Shown: positions 15,954-24,118 of the stretch, in pieces | How the letters are laid out: each line of letters opens with the position of its first letter | Numbering within the stretch: position 1 is the first letter of the stretch | Assembly (NCBI RefSeq): GCF_003641145.1 | Contig: NZ_CP032744.1 | Span: forward strand, 124,001 to 188,000 | Reading direction: 5' to 3' | Length of the DNA stretch: 64,000 bases | Source of the DNA: Lactiplantibacillus paraplantarum | GTDB lineage: Bacteria; Bacillota; Bacilli; Lactobacillales; Lactobacillaceae | Program-made: the position numbers and the translations under genes | The notes under the pieces: model-generated | What the model was told of the DNA's origin: nothing | Database searches by the model: none | What the model saw: only the letters and a program-made list of their open reading frames with translations

Positions 15954-17570
15954 ATGGCAACGCGATTATTTGCTCGAACTGGATTACTGATTCAGTTTAA
16001 TCTAAGACGTGATTGGAAAAAATTGCTTATCTGGGTTGCTGTATTAACAGGGCTATTCACGGCGATTGCGGCAAAATTTGATGGTATTTATGGGACTCAA
16101 ACAGCATTAAATGAAATTGTCAAGACACTCAAAATGCCAGCGATGATTTCCCTATTTGGAGCGTTTACGGCCAAGTCGCCCTATACGACTGCCAAAGTGT
16201 TTGCAACCGAAATGGTAGTTTTTATTGCCATATTTATGATTATTATGAATATTATGGTGGCTGTTGCCACGTCGCGGGGTGATGAAGATGACGGCTTGTT
16301 GGAGTTAGTCCGGGCTCACGCTGTTGGTCGGTTGGCTCCGCTATTGGCTGGCGTAGTCGAGCTGACCGCGCTGAACGGCCTAGTGGGGATTCTTTTTGGA
16401 TTAGGGCTGACGGTTGCAAAACTTCCTGGGGCGACGATCCAAGGTAACTGGTTGATTGGCCTAGGATTAGGTGCACTAGGTTGGGCTTTTGGAATGTTGA
16501 CACTATTACTTGCCCAGGTCATGAATAGCGCTAGTGGAACGACGATGTTGAGCTATGTGGTGCTGGGAATTATGTATGTCGCACGAATGGGCACGGATGT
16601 CAGTCACCCACGATTGACATGGTGGATTCCCTTTGGTTGGATTGAAAAACTAGATGCTTATCAGGCAAATCAATGGCTACCAGTTAGCCTGTACTTGCTG
16701 TTAGGAATCGGTTGTTTGAGTGTTGCGGCCCTTTTAAATGTTCAACGTGATTTGGGTGCAGGCTTGATCGAGCAACGACGTGGTCGACGCCAAGCTAGCT
16801 TGTTATTGCGTGGCCCGGCAACCTTATTGTGGCGTCAATCGCATGGCGTAATTATCGCATGGCTATTAGGTAACTTTATTCTAGGCGCATCGTATGCCTC
16901 TGTATTCAATACAATCGGTGATTTGGCTAAGAGTAACCCGATGATTAAACAATTATTAGGTGCATCGGCCTTAGCAGCAGCTAACCGGATGATTGTCAAA
17001 AATTTTATTGCGATTTTAGCCATTGTAATGGTGATTGTTGCCCTGATTCCAGCGGTTCAGTTAATGTTGAAACTAGTTAATGATGAGCAGAAGGGGTATC
17101 TTCATCAAGTCTATGCAACGGCAACGTCGCGGTGGCATGTGTGGGCTAGTTACACTGGGTGGTCACTCATAACTGGCATGGCCGTTTTATTAGCTGGCCT
17201 CAGCGGCATGTATTTGATGGGCTTAGTTAGCATGAAAGATCCAATCAATTGGATAACGTACTGGCACGTCTTTTGTGCTTATGGGCCAGCGATGTTAGTG
17301 ATGGTAGCGGTGGCGAGTGTTTTAACTGGTTGGCTGCCTAAATGGCGCTATGCTGCTTGGGCATGGGTATTTTATGCCTTTTTCTCATTATATCTTGGTA
17401 ACTTGATAGATTTGCCGAAGTGGGCCCGTCATTTGACGCCACTTGGTTTTGTTAATAAGGTTCCAATCAAGGCTTTGGATTGGGCCACTGGTGGCTGGTG
17501 TCTAGCATTAACTGTGCTACTATTAGTAGTAGCGGCATTGGGCTATCGGCGGCGTGATTTAGCTCAGTAA
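15954..17570 (+). CDS. ABC-2 type exporter, large permease (TetR-linked drug export)
   Basis: 538-541 residues with about 12 hydrophobic segments in two similar halves (first half about 30-260, second about 290-535). This plan fits COG3559-type exporter permeases that act with a single ATPase. It probably exports a toxic hydrophobic compound or antibiotic across the membrane. A GTG at 15945 overlaps the ATPase TGA but is only a few bases from GAGGGGA; ATG 15954 has better spacing and is used here. The stop TAA at 17568-17570 is followed at once by the RBS of tetR. Substrate unknown. Confidence 0.88.
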   Translation: MATRLFARTGLLIQFNLRRDWKKLLIWVAVLTGLFTAIAAKFDGIYGTQTALNEIVKTLKMPAMISLFGAFTAKSPYTTAKVFATEMVVFIAIFMIIMNIMVAVATSRGDEDDGLLELVRAHAVGRLAPLLAGVVELTALNGLVGILFGLGLTVAKLPGATIQGNWLIGLGLGALGWAFGMLTLLLAQVMNSASGTTMLSYVVLGIMYVARMGTDVSHPRLTWWIPFGWIEKLDAYQANQWLPVSLYLLLGIGCLSVAALLNVQRDLGAGLIEQRRGRRQASLLLRGPATLLWRQSHGVIIAWLLGNFILGASYASVFNTIGDLAKSNPMIKQLLGASALAAANRMIVKNFIAILAIVMVIVALIPAVQLMLKLVNDEQKGYLHQVYATATSRWHVWASYTGWSLITGMAVLLAGLSGMYLMGLVSMKDPINWITYWHVFCAYGPAMLVMVAVASVLTGWLPKWRYAAWAWVFYAFFSLYLGNLIDLPKWARHLTPLGFVNKVPIKALDWATGGWCLALTVLLLVVAALGYRRRDLAQ

Positions 17571-17588
17571 ATGAAAGGAGTGCGTCAC

Positions 17589-18248
17589 ATGGTGGTAACA
17601 CGATCAGTCCCTAAAGATCCTGCCAAAGTCGAACGTATTATGCAGGCAGCCATGCACGCATTTGCGGCGCATGGGTATCGCGATGCTAAGACGGATGCGA
17701 TTGCATCTGTGGCAGCGGTATCAAAGGGACTAATATTTCATTATTACGGTAGTAAGCAGGGGCTGTACATGGCCACCGTTCAAACGGCAACGGATACGAT
17801 TATTACCACAATTAATCAGCAGATTTTTGATGTGCCGGATGATTTAGTAACCTTAATGGTTCGAAGCGCCCAGTATAAGGCAGCGTTTGGTAAAGACCAT
17901 CCGGATGAAATGAAAGTTATGATTGAAGCTTATGGTGCTTTGGAGCGATTGCCAGCAAAAATACAAGCGCAAATAAAAGTTTTGTATGCAAAAGCAATGG
18001 CTATTTCCCGGGAAATGATTGGCCGGGTACTTGATAAAATGCCGCTCCGCAAGGATATTGATCGTGAGGCAACAATTGCCTTGATCATGGGAGTCTATAA
18101 TCAGATTTTTATGGAATTTCAGGCATACATGCGGGAGAACAATGACGTTCAATCGATGGATGATGTCGAATGGATGGTCAGTCGCGCAAAGGCTTATATG
18201 GGGATTTTAGAACATGGCTTTGTTGCGTCTAATTTAAAATCTGAGTAG
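17589..18248 (+). CDS. TetR family regulator of the ABC exporter
   Basis: 219 residues. The N-terminal HTH runs over about 10-60 (RIMQAAMHAFAAHGYRDAKTDAIASVAAVSKGLIFHYYGSKQGLY region; the recognition helix includes AAVSKGLIFHYY). The rest is an all-helical ligand domain. It probably represses its own operon at the 31-bp palindrome 14924-14954 until a drug-like ligand binds. ATG 17589 follows AAAGGAG by 8 bases; the ATG at 17571 lies within that RBS and was rejected. It is the last gene of a three-gene operon, ended by a hairpin at 18257-18303. Confidence 0.92.
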   Translation: MVVTRSVPKDPAKVERIMQAAMHAFAAHGYRDAKTDAIASVAAVSKGLIFHYYGSKQGLYMATVQTATDTIITTINQQIFDVPDDLVTLMVRSAQYKAAFGKDHPDEMKVMIEAYGALERLPAKIQAQIKVLYAKAMAISREMIGRVLDKMPLRKDIDREATIALIMGVYNQIFMEFQAYMRENNDVQSMDDVEWMVSRAKAYMGILEHGFVASNLKSE

Positions 18249-18256
18249 TAATAATT

Positions 18257-18306
18257 GAAATAGAGCAGTGGTCTAATGTAAGTTTGGACTATTGCTCTAT
18301 TTCGAT
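18257..18306 (+). terminator. Hairpin terminator after tetR
   Basis: Arms GAAATAGAGCA (18257-18267) and TGCTCTATTTC (18293-18303) with an inner TGGTC/GGACTA extension. The T-run is poor, so termination may be partial. Confidence 0.65.
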
Positions 18307-18410
18307 CTGACAGTGGCTATTGATGATCATGGTTATTCGCTTTTTTCGTTTGAAGACTAAAAATGTGGTAAGTTAGACTTATTAGATGACGGATGAAGTG
18401 AGGGATCAGA

Positions 18411-19952
18411 ATGGAATTACATTTAACGGCACGACAAACAAGATTGTGGCAGCGGCTATTGGCACTGACGCGTGACCAGCTAATGGGACTCTCAATGCAA
18501 ATTGAATCGACTGGTCACGTTGATTCAGAGATGCTTACAACACTTGCTCAACAGTTTGGCTTAGATGAACCGTTGCCGAATGATCGACTGAGCCAACGTG
18601 TTTTATGTACGTTGGCCCTGGCACAGAGCTCGGCTGGACTAGCGCAGATTTTTGCAAGTAACTGGCAGGTCGAAGATATCGTGTTGACATTTGGAACGCC
18701 GCAACAGCGCCAACGGTATTTCACACAACAACGGATTTTTGGATTGGCGACATTACCATCACAAGTTACAACTAGTAGCACAGTTACGGCGACACCTGTC
18801 ACGGCTGGCTGGCGATTATCTGGTACGGTTAAAGCGGTATTGAATGTTGCACAGGCGACCGATTATTTAATCCTAGCACAAACACCTTCGGATGCGATGG
18901 GGACTTTTATGGTTGCTGCTGATCAGCCAGGCGTCACTGTCGGTAGCCAAGTGATACCGTTGGGTTTGCATGGATTAGCGATGGCTGACATTCAACTTAC
19001 TAGTGTACCAGTCACGGCAGCTGAGCAACTTGGTCAGTTGGGCCGAGGGCAACAAGTGATGCAGCGTGCGCAAAGTCTGGGGCAGCTATTTGCCGGTGCG
19101 ATCACAGCGGGAATCTGGCAACATGCAACGGACCAGACGCGTCAATTGACATTGACAGAACAACCACCATTAGCAGACTTGTCACCAGTATTAGCACTTA
19201 CAGCGGCCTTGCAGACGAGTGTTTTTAATGCGGCTCAGCAAGCGGATGATGAGCGTTCATTTACGAATGCTGCGCAATTGGCAGCTTTGTTTGCTAGCCA
19301 GAATGCGCTGACACCATTTGAAAAGCTGATGCCGCTGATGGGTGAGTTGGCGTATACGCAGCACTCGCCATTAGTTGCGTTGCGAAATGATGTAGCGACG
19401 CTACCGCTGATTGTTGGGACAACTGCCCAACTAGCACTGACATTTGCTGCGACGAGTTTGAATGATGAAGATGCTGACGTACCAACAACTGGGGGACGAG
19501 CGGTACCGGAACATTTGGTTGTGGCCGACTTGCATCGTGTGGTGAAACGTTTGAACTTGACCAAGGATGTGCCAGTCAATGTTGGGAGTATTGCAACGGC
19601 TAAGCGAATTGTGGCCCTGGGTCGAGGCGCCATGGAGCCAGCTGTGTTGCTACAAGCACAACAATTGGCCAAATGGATTGGAGCGGCAATTGCCGTTACT
19701 CAGCCGTTGACAGCAATGGAACAATTTAGTGTTGAACAACAGATTGGCGCAATGGCAGTGACTGTTGCACCCGAAGTATTGATTAATATTGGGGTAGCTG
19801 GTGATGATGATTATTTGGCGGGGATGGCAGGTGCTCAGCACGTCCTTTCCGTTAATGTGGATGAGCAAGCGCCGATTTTTAACCATTCCCAACAAATTTT
19901 TGTGGGTGCAGCGGCGGAGTTCTTGGCCGGGATGGTCGCGGCATTAAATTAA
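18411..19952 (+). CDS. Acyl-CoA dehydrogenase-like protein fused to an EtfA-like C-terminal domain
   Basis: 513 residues. The N-terminal ~340 residues look like a divergent acyl-CoA dehydrogenase: an alpha region, a beta region about 110-200 (IFGLATLPSQ, GWRLSGTVKAVLNV) and a helical region about 205-340. Residues ~385-513 resemble the C-terminal FAD domain of electron transfer flavoprotein alpha (AKRIVALGRGAMEPA, then YLAGMAGAQHVLSVNVDEQ, APIFNHSQQIFVGAAAEFL). The usual EtfA FAD signatures are changed: SR to TQ, GQTG to GAMA, and SGAIQH to AGDDDY. The partner EtfB is not in the window. Function is unknown; it could be a flavoprotein with internal electron transfer or a remodelled non-redox protein. 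ATG 18411 has GTGAGGGATC upstream. Single gene. Confidence 0.75.
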   Translation: MELHLTARQTRLWQRLLALTRDQLMGLSMQIESTGHVDSEMLTTLAQQFGLDEPLPNDRLSQRVLCTLALAQSSAGLAQIFASNWQVEDIVLTFGTPQQRQRYFTQQRIFGLATLPSQVTTSSTVTATPVTAGWRLSGTVKAVLNVAQATDYLILAQTPSDAMGTFMVAADQPGVTVGSQVIPLGLHGLAMADIQLTSVPVTAAEQLGQLGRGQQVMQRAQSLGQLFAGAITAGIWQHATDQTRQLTLTEQPPLADLSPVLALTAALQTSVFNAAQQADDERSFTNAAQLAALFASQNALTPFEKLMPLMGELAYTQHSPLVALRNDVATLPLIVGTTAQLALTFAATSLNDEDADVPTTGGRAVPEHLVVADLHRVVKRLNLTKDVPVNVGSIATAKRIVALGRGAMEPAVLLQAQQLAKWIGAAIAVTQPLTAMEQFSVEQQIGAMAVTVAPEVLINIGVAGDDDYLAGMAGAQHVLSVNVDEQAPIFNHSQQIFVGAAAEFLAGMVAALN

Positions 19953-19998
19953 TAGAAATTTCATAATAGGGCACCTGTAGGTTCGGGGGGGTGGCCTC

Positions 19999-20062
19999 CA
20001 AATAAAACACGAAAAAATATGGGTTGTGAGAACACGTCGCATATTTTTTCGTGTTTTATTTG
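19999..20062. terminator. Very long perfect hairpin, bidirectional terminator
   Basis: Perfect 23-bp arms (19999-20021 and 20040-20062) with an 18-nt loop. The stem includes A6 and T6 tracts. It separates the convergent fusion gene (+) and folT-like gene (-). Confidence 0.8.
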
Positions 20063-20108
20063 AATTGAATACTAGTAGTCATCACTTAATCAGTGAAATA
20101 ATTAGTGA

Positions 20109-20628
20109 CTACTGTAATTTAAAACGAGTCGTTAATTTATCTAGAATTGGAATTTTAAATAAGGCAATCAAAATAATTGAGTAACAAATATAGGTGACAA
20201 TTTCTTGAATAATACGAGTTGTCAGTAAAACTGACCATGGTGTTAAATACATGATGTGTAGCCATAAGCTATTCAAAAATAGATTAAGGATAAAGGCCAC
20301 GATGAAGTTAGCGACCAGAACGCGTACTAAGGAAGTTTGCTGGTGAAAGGCCAGTCCAAAGATTAGCCCGGTCAAAAATGCGGTTAAGAGAAAACCAGGG
20401 GAAAAAAGTGAACTTAGGAAATAGTAACATCCCCAAGAGATTGGCGAGTGCGGCACTGCCCGCAGTAACCCAAGGTGAAAACAAACGTGCTGTTAAGGCG
20501 ATGATAATGAAAGCAAAGGAAATCTTAGTTAACAATAATTGGATTGAAAGTAAGCTGCCTAAGATAATCTGCATCGCAATTAGCGCGCCAAGTAACGGAA
20601 TCCGTTTAACTGTGAGTGATGATGTCAT
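20109..20628 (-). pseudogene. folT: Frameshifted ECF S component, FolT-like (folate)
   Basis: Two overlapping ORFs (20308-20628 and 20109-20456) form one FolT-like membrane protein of about 172 residues when one base is removed; the 520-bp span is 3x173+1. Reading across the break gives GMLLFPKFTF-FPGFLLTAFLTG, a FolT hallmark. The break is at the homopolymer pair G4A6 on the plus strand (20398-20407). In FolT the protein binds folate and works with the shared EcfAA'T module, whose genes are not adjacent. If the shift is real, the second half, with most helices, is lost. The start is ATG 20628, with GGGGGGC about 12 bases upstream. Confidence 0.8.
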
Positions 20629-20727
20629 AATAGTTAATGCCCCCCTGAGTGTGTTGAATGTATTTTAGTGTAAATGATGGTGAAATGCTAGACCTGGTTT
20701 TATTAGTTATAGTTAGTATAAAAAATA

Positions 20728-20773
20728 TCATCACATTAAACGCTATAACTTGTCATAGCGTTTAATGTGATGA
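20728..20773 (-). promoter_or_regulatory. Hairpin with T-run in the leader of the folT-like gene
   Basis: Perfect 19-bp arms (20728-20746 and 20755-20773) with an 8-nt loop. On the minus strand the stem is followed by TATTTTTTAT, like a terminator. It lies about 100 bases upstream of the folT-like start and may be an attenuator, or it may end antisense transcripts from dhaS. No THF riboswitch motif was recognised. Confidence 0.5.
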
Positions 20774-20794
20774 CTAATTCATTCATCTATATGG

Positions 20795-20811
20795 CTCCTG
20801 TTGGACAGGAG
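20795..20811. promoter_or_regulatory. Palindromic operator over the dhaS -35 region
   Basis: CTCCTGTTGGACAGGAG has perfect 7-bp arms. It overlaps the -35 TTGGAC at 20801-20806. It may be an autoregulatory site; it does not match the DhaS operator at 22439. Confidence 0.5.
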
Positions 20812-20830
20812 TCATAGTTATCGATACAAT
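20801..20830 (+). promoter_or_regulatory. Promoter of dhaS
   Basis: -35 TTGGAC (20801-20806), 18-bp spacer, -10 TACAAT (20825-20830), 30 bp before the ATG. Confidence 0.6.
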
Positions 20831-20860
20831 GTGGATAAAACTTAGCATGGAGGCGTCTAG

Positions 20861-21379
20861 ATGGCATATATCACGAAGAAAAAGATTGCGAAAGCATTTC
20901 ATGATGTTGTCTTGACGAAGGGCTTTAGTCGGACGTCCGTAACGGCAATTATGGATACTGCCGATTTTAGGCGACAAACATTTTATGATTATTTTCAAGA
21001 TAAATATGAATTATTAACCTGGTTTATTGATGATACATTGGCGGAAACGGTTGAACGTAATCTGAATTATTTGCCCTGGATTGATATTATTAAGCTGGTT
21101 TGTTACGAACTAGATGCTAATCGACGGTTCTACGCGGAATGTATTAATTCCCAACATGAAATTGATGTGACCGCGTTAGTTGGTAATCACTTGGCAGCAT
21201 TGTTAACTGAATTGACACAAACGCATACAGCTGAAACCGCAGCCTTGATTTGGCTACTGTGTTTAGGGATTGCACAATCATTAACACATAATATAGTTGC
21301 TAACCATCCTGAAGATTATGAAACATTGTCACAGGATGCAATTGCTGCAATCGAAATGACGCTCAAAATTTTGCGCTAG
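20861..21379 (+). CDS. dhaS: DhaS-type TetR activator of the dihydroxyacetone kinase operon
   Basis: 172-residue TetR protein. The HTH is in residues 5-50 (KKKIAKAFHDVVLTKGF, then MDTADFRRQTFYDYFQDKYEL). In Lactococcus lactis DhaS binds operators of the dhaKLM promoter and activates them when complexed with DhaQ carrying dihydroxyacetone. Here dhaQ is encoded head-to-tail convergent, with a 4-bp stop overlap (CTAG, 21376-21379), and dhaKLM-glpF follows, so the role is well supported by context. ATG 20861 follows GGAGGCGTCTAG. The operator I assign to it is at 22439-22460. Confidence 0.9.
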   Translation: MAYITKKKIAKAFHDVVLTKGFSRTSVTAIMDTADFRRQTFYDYFQDKYELLTWFIDDTLAETVERNLNYLPWIDIIKLVCYELDANRRFYAECINSQHEIDVTALVGNHLAALLTELTQTHTAETAALIWLLCLGIAQSLTHNIVANHPEDYETLSQDAIAAIEMTLKILR

Positions 21380-22365
21380 TTAGGCCAGGCAGCCGTTGTA
21401 ACTGGCTGATTTAAGGCAGTTAACCAAGCAGGATCAGCTAATTTCAATAGGGTTAGGGACAGGCCATGCATGCCGTTAGAAGTTAAAAAGGTCCCCACCT
21501 TATTAAAGTCAATTTCCAATGCAGCTAAAGTGAGTAACTCATGAACATCATTATTGAACACCATGAGCTCCATTGGTGTTGTACCACCGAGTGAATTAAC
21601 GAAAACCGCGTAATGATCACCGGCGTGCCATTGAAAATTAAGATGGAGTTTACTGATTAATTCTTGTGCCAGCAGTTCCGATGACTGGAAGGGTTCACGT
21701 CGATAACCAGGTTCACCATGAATACCAATGCCATAGTAGATTTCTCCCGGATTTAATGTGAACGATACCGTTGCTTGTCCTGGAATATGCGCGCCACTTG
21801 CCGCGACACCGATGGTATGAATGTTTGCCACTAGTGTGGATGCAAGTTGATTAAGTTCATTGATGGAAGCACCTTGAACAGCAGCGGCTCCGAGAATTTT
21901 ATGAACTAAAATGGTGCCAGCAACGCCCCGACGTCGTTGTTTGAGGGAAGCGTTATCAACTGAAATGTCGTCTGCGACAATACATAGTCCGGTTTGCCAG
22001 TGTTCTGCTTGTAGTTGCTGTTGAGCAGCAGTGAATGCCGCAACGTCTGCTGGAAAATTCTTAACAATAAAAAAGGCCCGGCGTTGTTGTGTCACTTGCT
22101 TAGTAACTTTAATAATTTCTTGTGGTGTGGGTGGTTGAAAGACTTGCCCCATAATGGCGGCTGTCAGCATACCAGTTCCAACGTAGCCCCAGTGCGCTGG
22201 GTCATGTCCGCTACCCCCACCAGCAATTAATGGAACCTGATCATCTTGAAAGTTACGGTCATAGCATCCCAATGTATGAGGAACCCATGTTAAATTTGGA
22301 TAGGCCCATTGAATACCCTGAATAGCTTGATTTAGGGCGTTTTGGGGTTCATTAATGATTTGCAT
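21376..22365 (-). CDS. dhaQ: DhaQ, DhaK-like dihydroxyacetone sensor and coactivator
   Basis: 329 residues, a full-length DhaK paralogue. It keeps the substrate-pocket motif GGGSGHDP (49-56) and the His that forms the hemiaminal with dihydroxyacetone (GIHGEPG, His216). It is divergent from dhaK and convergent with dhaS, the arrangement expected for the DhaS/DhaQ switch: DhaQ binds Dha covalently and then converts DhaS into an activator. The RBS AAGAAGGTG precedes ATG 22365. It could instead be a second functional DhaK subunit, since the active site looks intact; context favours the regulatory role. Confidence 0.85.
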   Translation of the reverse strand: MQIINEPQNALNQAIQGIQWAYPNLTWVPHTLGCYDRNFQDDQVPLIAGGGSGHDPAHWGYVGTGMLTAAIMGQVFQPPTPQEIIKVTKQVTQQRRAFFIVKNFPADVAAFTAAQQQLQAEHWQTGLCIVADDISVDNASLKQRRRGVAGTILVHKILGAAAVQGASINELNQLASTLVANIHTIGVAASGAHIPGQATVSFTLNPGEIYYGIGIHGEPGYRREPFQSSELLAQELISKLHLNFQWHAGDHYAVFVNSLGGTTPMELMVFNNDVHELLTLAALEIDFNKVGTFLTSNGMHGLSLTLLKLADPAWLTALNQPVTTAAWPN

Positions 22366-22397
22366 TGAGACACCTTCTTAACTGTTAATTTAACTTT

Positions 22398-22403
22398 ATT
22401 ATA
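22398..22403 (-). promoter_or_regulatory. Probable -10 element of dhaQ
   Basis: TATAAT on the minus strand, 33 bases before ATG 22365. A weak -35 TTAGTC lies at the right distance. Confidence 0.45.
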
Positions 22404-22438
22404 ACGCATCCGAATTAATGGACTAATCGTAAAGTGGC

Positions 22439-22460
22439 GGACAAAATGAGGAAAGTGTCC
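22439..22460 (+). promoter_or_regulatory. DhaS operator upstream of dhaK
   Basis: GGACAAAA-N6-AAGTGTCC fits the published L. lactis DhaS consensus GGACACAT-N6-ATTTGTCC in length, spacing and outer GGACA/TGTCC arms. It ends directly at the -35 position of the dhaK promoter (-10 TATAAA at 22483-22488), with a poor -35. This placement suits an activator. Confidence 0.8.
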
Positions 22461-22524
22461 ATTATTTTTGAAAGCGGATTCATATAAAATGAACTTGTTA
22501 ATTCGAGAAGGGAAGGACAGCAAT

Positions 22525-23523
22525 ATGAAAAAGATTATTAATGATCCTAAAAATGTCGTTGACGAGATGGTAGACGGATTGGTACGTTCCTATCCACAAT
22601 ACTTAACTAAATTATCGGATACAGAAGCGATGGTTCGAAGTGATCAAGCGTCAATGCAAGGTAAGGTTGGCATTGTTAGCGGTGGTGGCAGTGGTCATGA
22701 ACCTGCCCATGCCGGTTTTGTTGGGCCAGGAATGCTTAGTGCAGCCGTAGCAGGGCAAGTTTTTACATCACCAACGCCAGATCAGATTTATGCTGCTATT
22801 AAAGCTGTTGATCAGGGCAAGGGTGTTTTCTTGGTCGTGAAGAACTATTCTGGTGATGTCATGAACTTTGATATGGCTAAGGATATGGCTGAATTAGATG
22901 ATATTCAAGTTAAATCGATAGTGGTTGATGATGATATTGCTGTTAAGGACAGTCTGTATACTCAGGGTCGGCGGGGAGTTGCGGGAACCGTTTTTATGCA
23001 CAAGATTCTCGGGGCAGCGGCTGATCAAGGAGCTAGTCTGGATGATTTGGCAAGCTTAGCAAAGCGCGTTTTACCAAAGATTAAAACCATTGCGGTTGCA
23101 TTATCCGCAGCCACAGTGCCGGAGGTTGGCAAACCAGGTTTTGAGTTGGCAGATGATGAAATTGAGTTTGGCGTTGGTATTCATAGCGAACCAGGCTATC
23201 GGCGTGAAAAAATCAAGCCGTCGAAACAGCTTGTCCAAGAATTGTTAGGTAAATTGGATGATGAGGGAAAACTTCAGTCAGATCACCAATACGCGGTTTT
23301 AGTGAATGGTATGGGGGCAACCCCCTTGATGGATCAATATGTTTTTTGCCATGACCTATTAGATGAGTTGGCATTGCGTCAAATTAAACCAGCTTTTATG
23401 AAGGTTGGTAATTATATGACTTCTATTGATATGGCTGGCATCTCATTGACGATGTTTGAGGTGACTGATCCACAATGGTTAGATTACTTACTGTACCCGG
23501 TTAAAACGATTGCGTGGTCATAA
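22525..23523 (+). CDS. dhaK: PTS-dependent dihydroxyacetone kinase subunit DhaK
   Basis: 332 residues. It binds dihydroxyacetone covalently through His220 (GIHSEPGY), with the pocket motif GGGSGHEP at 53-60. The phosphoryl group comes from PEP via EI, HPr, DhaM and the ADP cofactor on DhaL, giving dihydroxyacetone phosphate for glycolysis. ATG 22525 follows GGGAAGGAC; an in-frame ATG further upstream (22468) has no RBS and overlaps the promoter. It leads the dhaK-dhaL-dhaM-glpF operon (gaps 13, -4 and 14 bp) and is activated by DhaS-DhaQ. Confidence 0.95.
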   Translation: MKKIINDPKNVVDEMVDGLVRSYPQYLTKLSDTEAMVRSDQASMQGKVGIVSGGGSGHEPAHAGFVGPGMLSAAVAGQVFTSPTPDQIYAAIKAVDQGKGVFLVVKNYSGDVMNFDMAKDMAELDDIQVKSIVVDDDIAVKDSLYTQGRRGVAGTVFMHKILGAAADQGASLDDLASLAKRVLPKIKTIAVALSAATVPEVGKPGFELADDEIEFGVGIHSEPGYRREKIKPSKQLVQELLGKLDDEGKLQSDHQYAVLVNGMGATPLMDQYVFCHDLLDELALRQIKPAFMKVGNYMTSIDMAGISLTMFEVTDPQWLDYLLYPVKTIAWS

Positions 23524-23536
23524 GGAGGAACTGAAA

Positions 23537-24118
23537 ATGTTAACAGTTGAAAACACAACGACATGGTTGAACAAATTTGCAGAACAGATTGAACAACACC
23601 AAAGCTATTTAAGCGAATTAGATACACCGATTGGTGACGGCGATCATGGTGGTAACATGGCTCGTGGCCTAGCAGCGGTTAAGACAGCACTAGCGACTCA
23701 ACCAGATGATTTAACTAAACTTTTTCAAGTAACGGCGATGGCATTAATTAGCAAGGTAGGTGGTGCCTCGGGGCCATTATATGGGACGGCGTTCTTAGAA
23801 ATGGCCAAGCAAAGTAAGACTGATACAGACTTAGACGTCTTGTTAGCAGCTGCGTTAGCTGGAATTGAAAAACGAGGTGGGGCTACAACGGGCGACAAGA
23901 CGCTAATTGACGTGTGGGCGCCAGTTGTTCAGGCGGTTCAGGCCGGCAAGTTAACACAGACCGTTATTGATGACGCAGTTGCGAGCACCAAGCCGATGGT
24001 GGCTAAAAAGGGGCGAGCTTCATATCTAGGTGAGCGTTCCGTGGGTCATCTTGATCCAGGCGCCGTTTCAAGTGGTTATTTATTCACAACGTTATTAGCA
24101 ACGGAGGGGATCTTATGA
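23537..24118 (+). CDS. dhaL: Dihydroxyacetone kinase, ADP-binding subunit DhaL
   Basis: 193-residue all-helical subunit. The Asp-rich Mg-ADP site is seen as TPIGDGDHGGN (30-40), with SGPLYGTAFLEMA and GDKTLIDVWAP further on. It carries tightly bound ADP that is rephosphorylated by DhaM and passes the phosphate to Dha bound in DhaK. ATG 23537 follows TAAGGAGGAACTGAAA, an ideal RBS; the earlier in-frame start at 23510 overlaps dhaK and has no RBS. Its TGA overlaps the ATG of dhaM by four bases. Confidence 0.95.
   Translation: MLTVENTTTWLNKFAEQIEQHQSYLSELDTPIGDGDHGGNMARGLAAVKTALATQPDDLTKLFQVTAMALISKVGGASGPLYGTAFLEMAKQSKTDTDLDVLLAAALAGIEKRGGATTGDKTLIDVWAPVVQAVQAGKLTQTVIDDAVASTKPMVAKKGRASYLGERSVGHLDPGAVSSGYLFTTLLATEGIL

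Noticed and set aside
20378..20668. 96-codon ORF on the plus strand over the folT-like gene
   Set aside because: Antisense shadow; the minus strand has FolT motifs and membrane helices.
20629..20860. THF riboswitch before the folT-like gene
   Set aside because: The conserved THF aptamer segments (such as GGAGAGUAG and GCGUUAAGUG) were not found; only a hairpin and promoter elements are seen.
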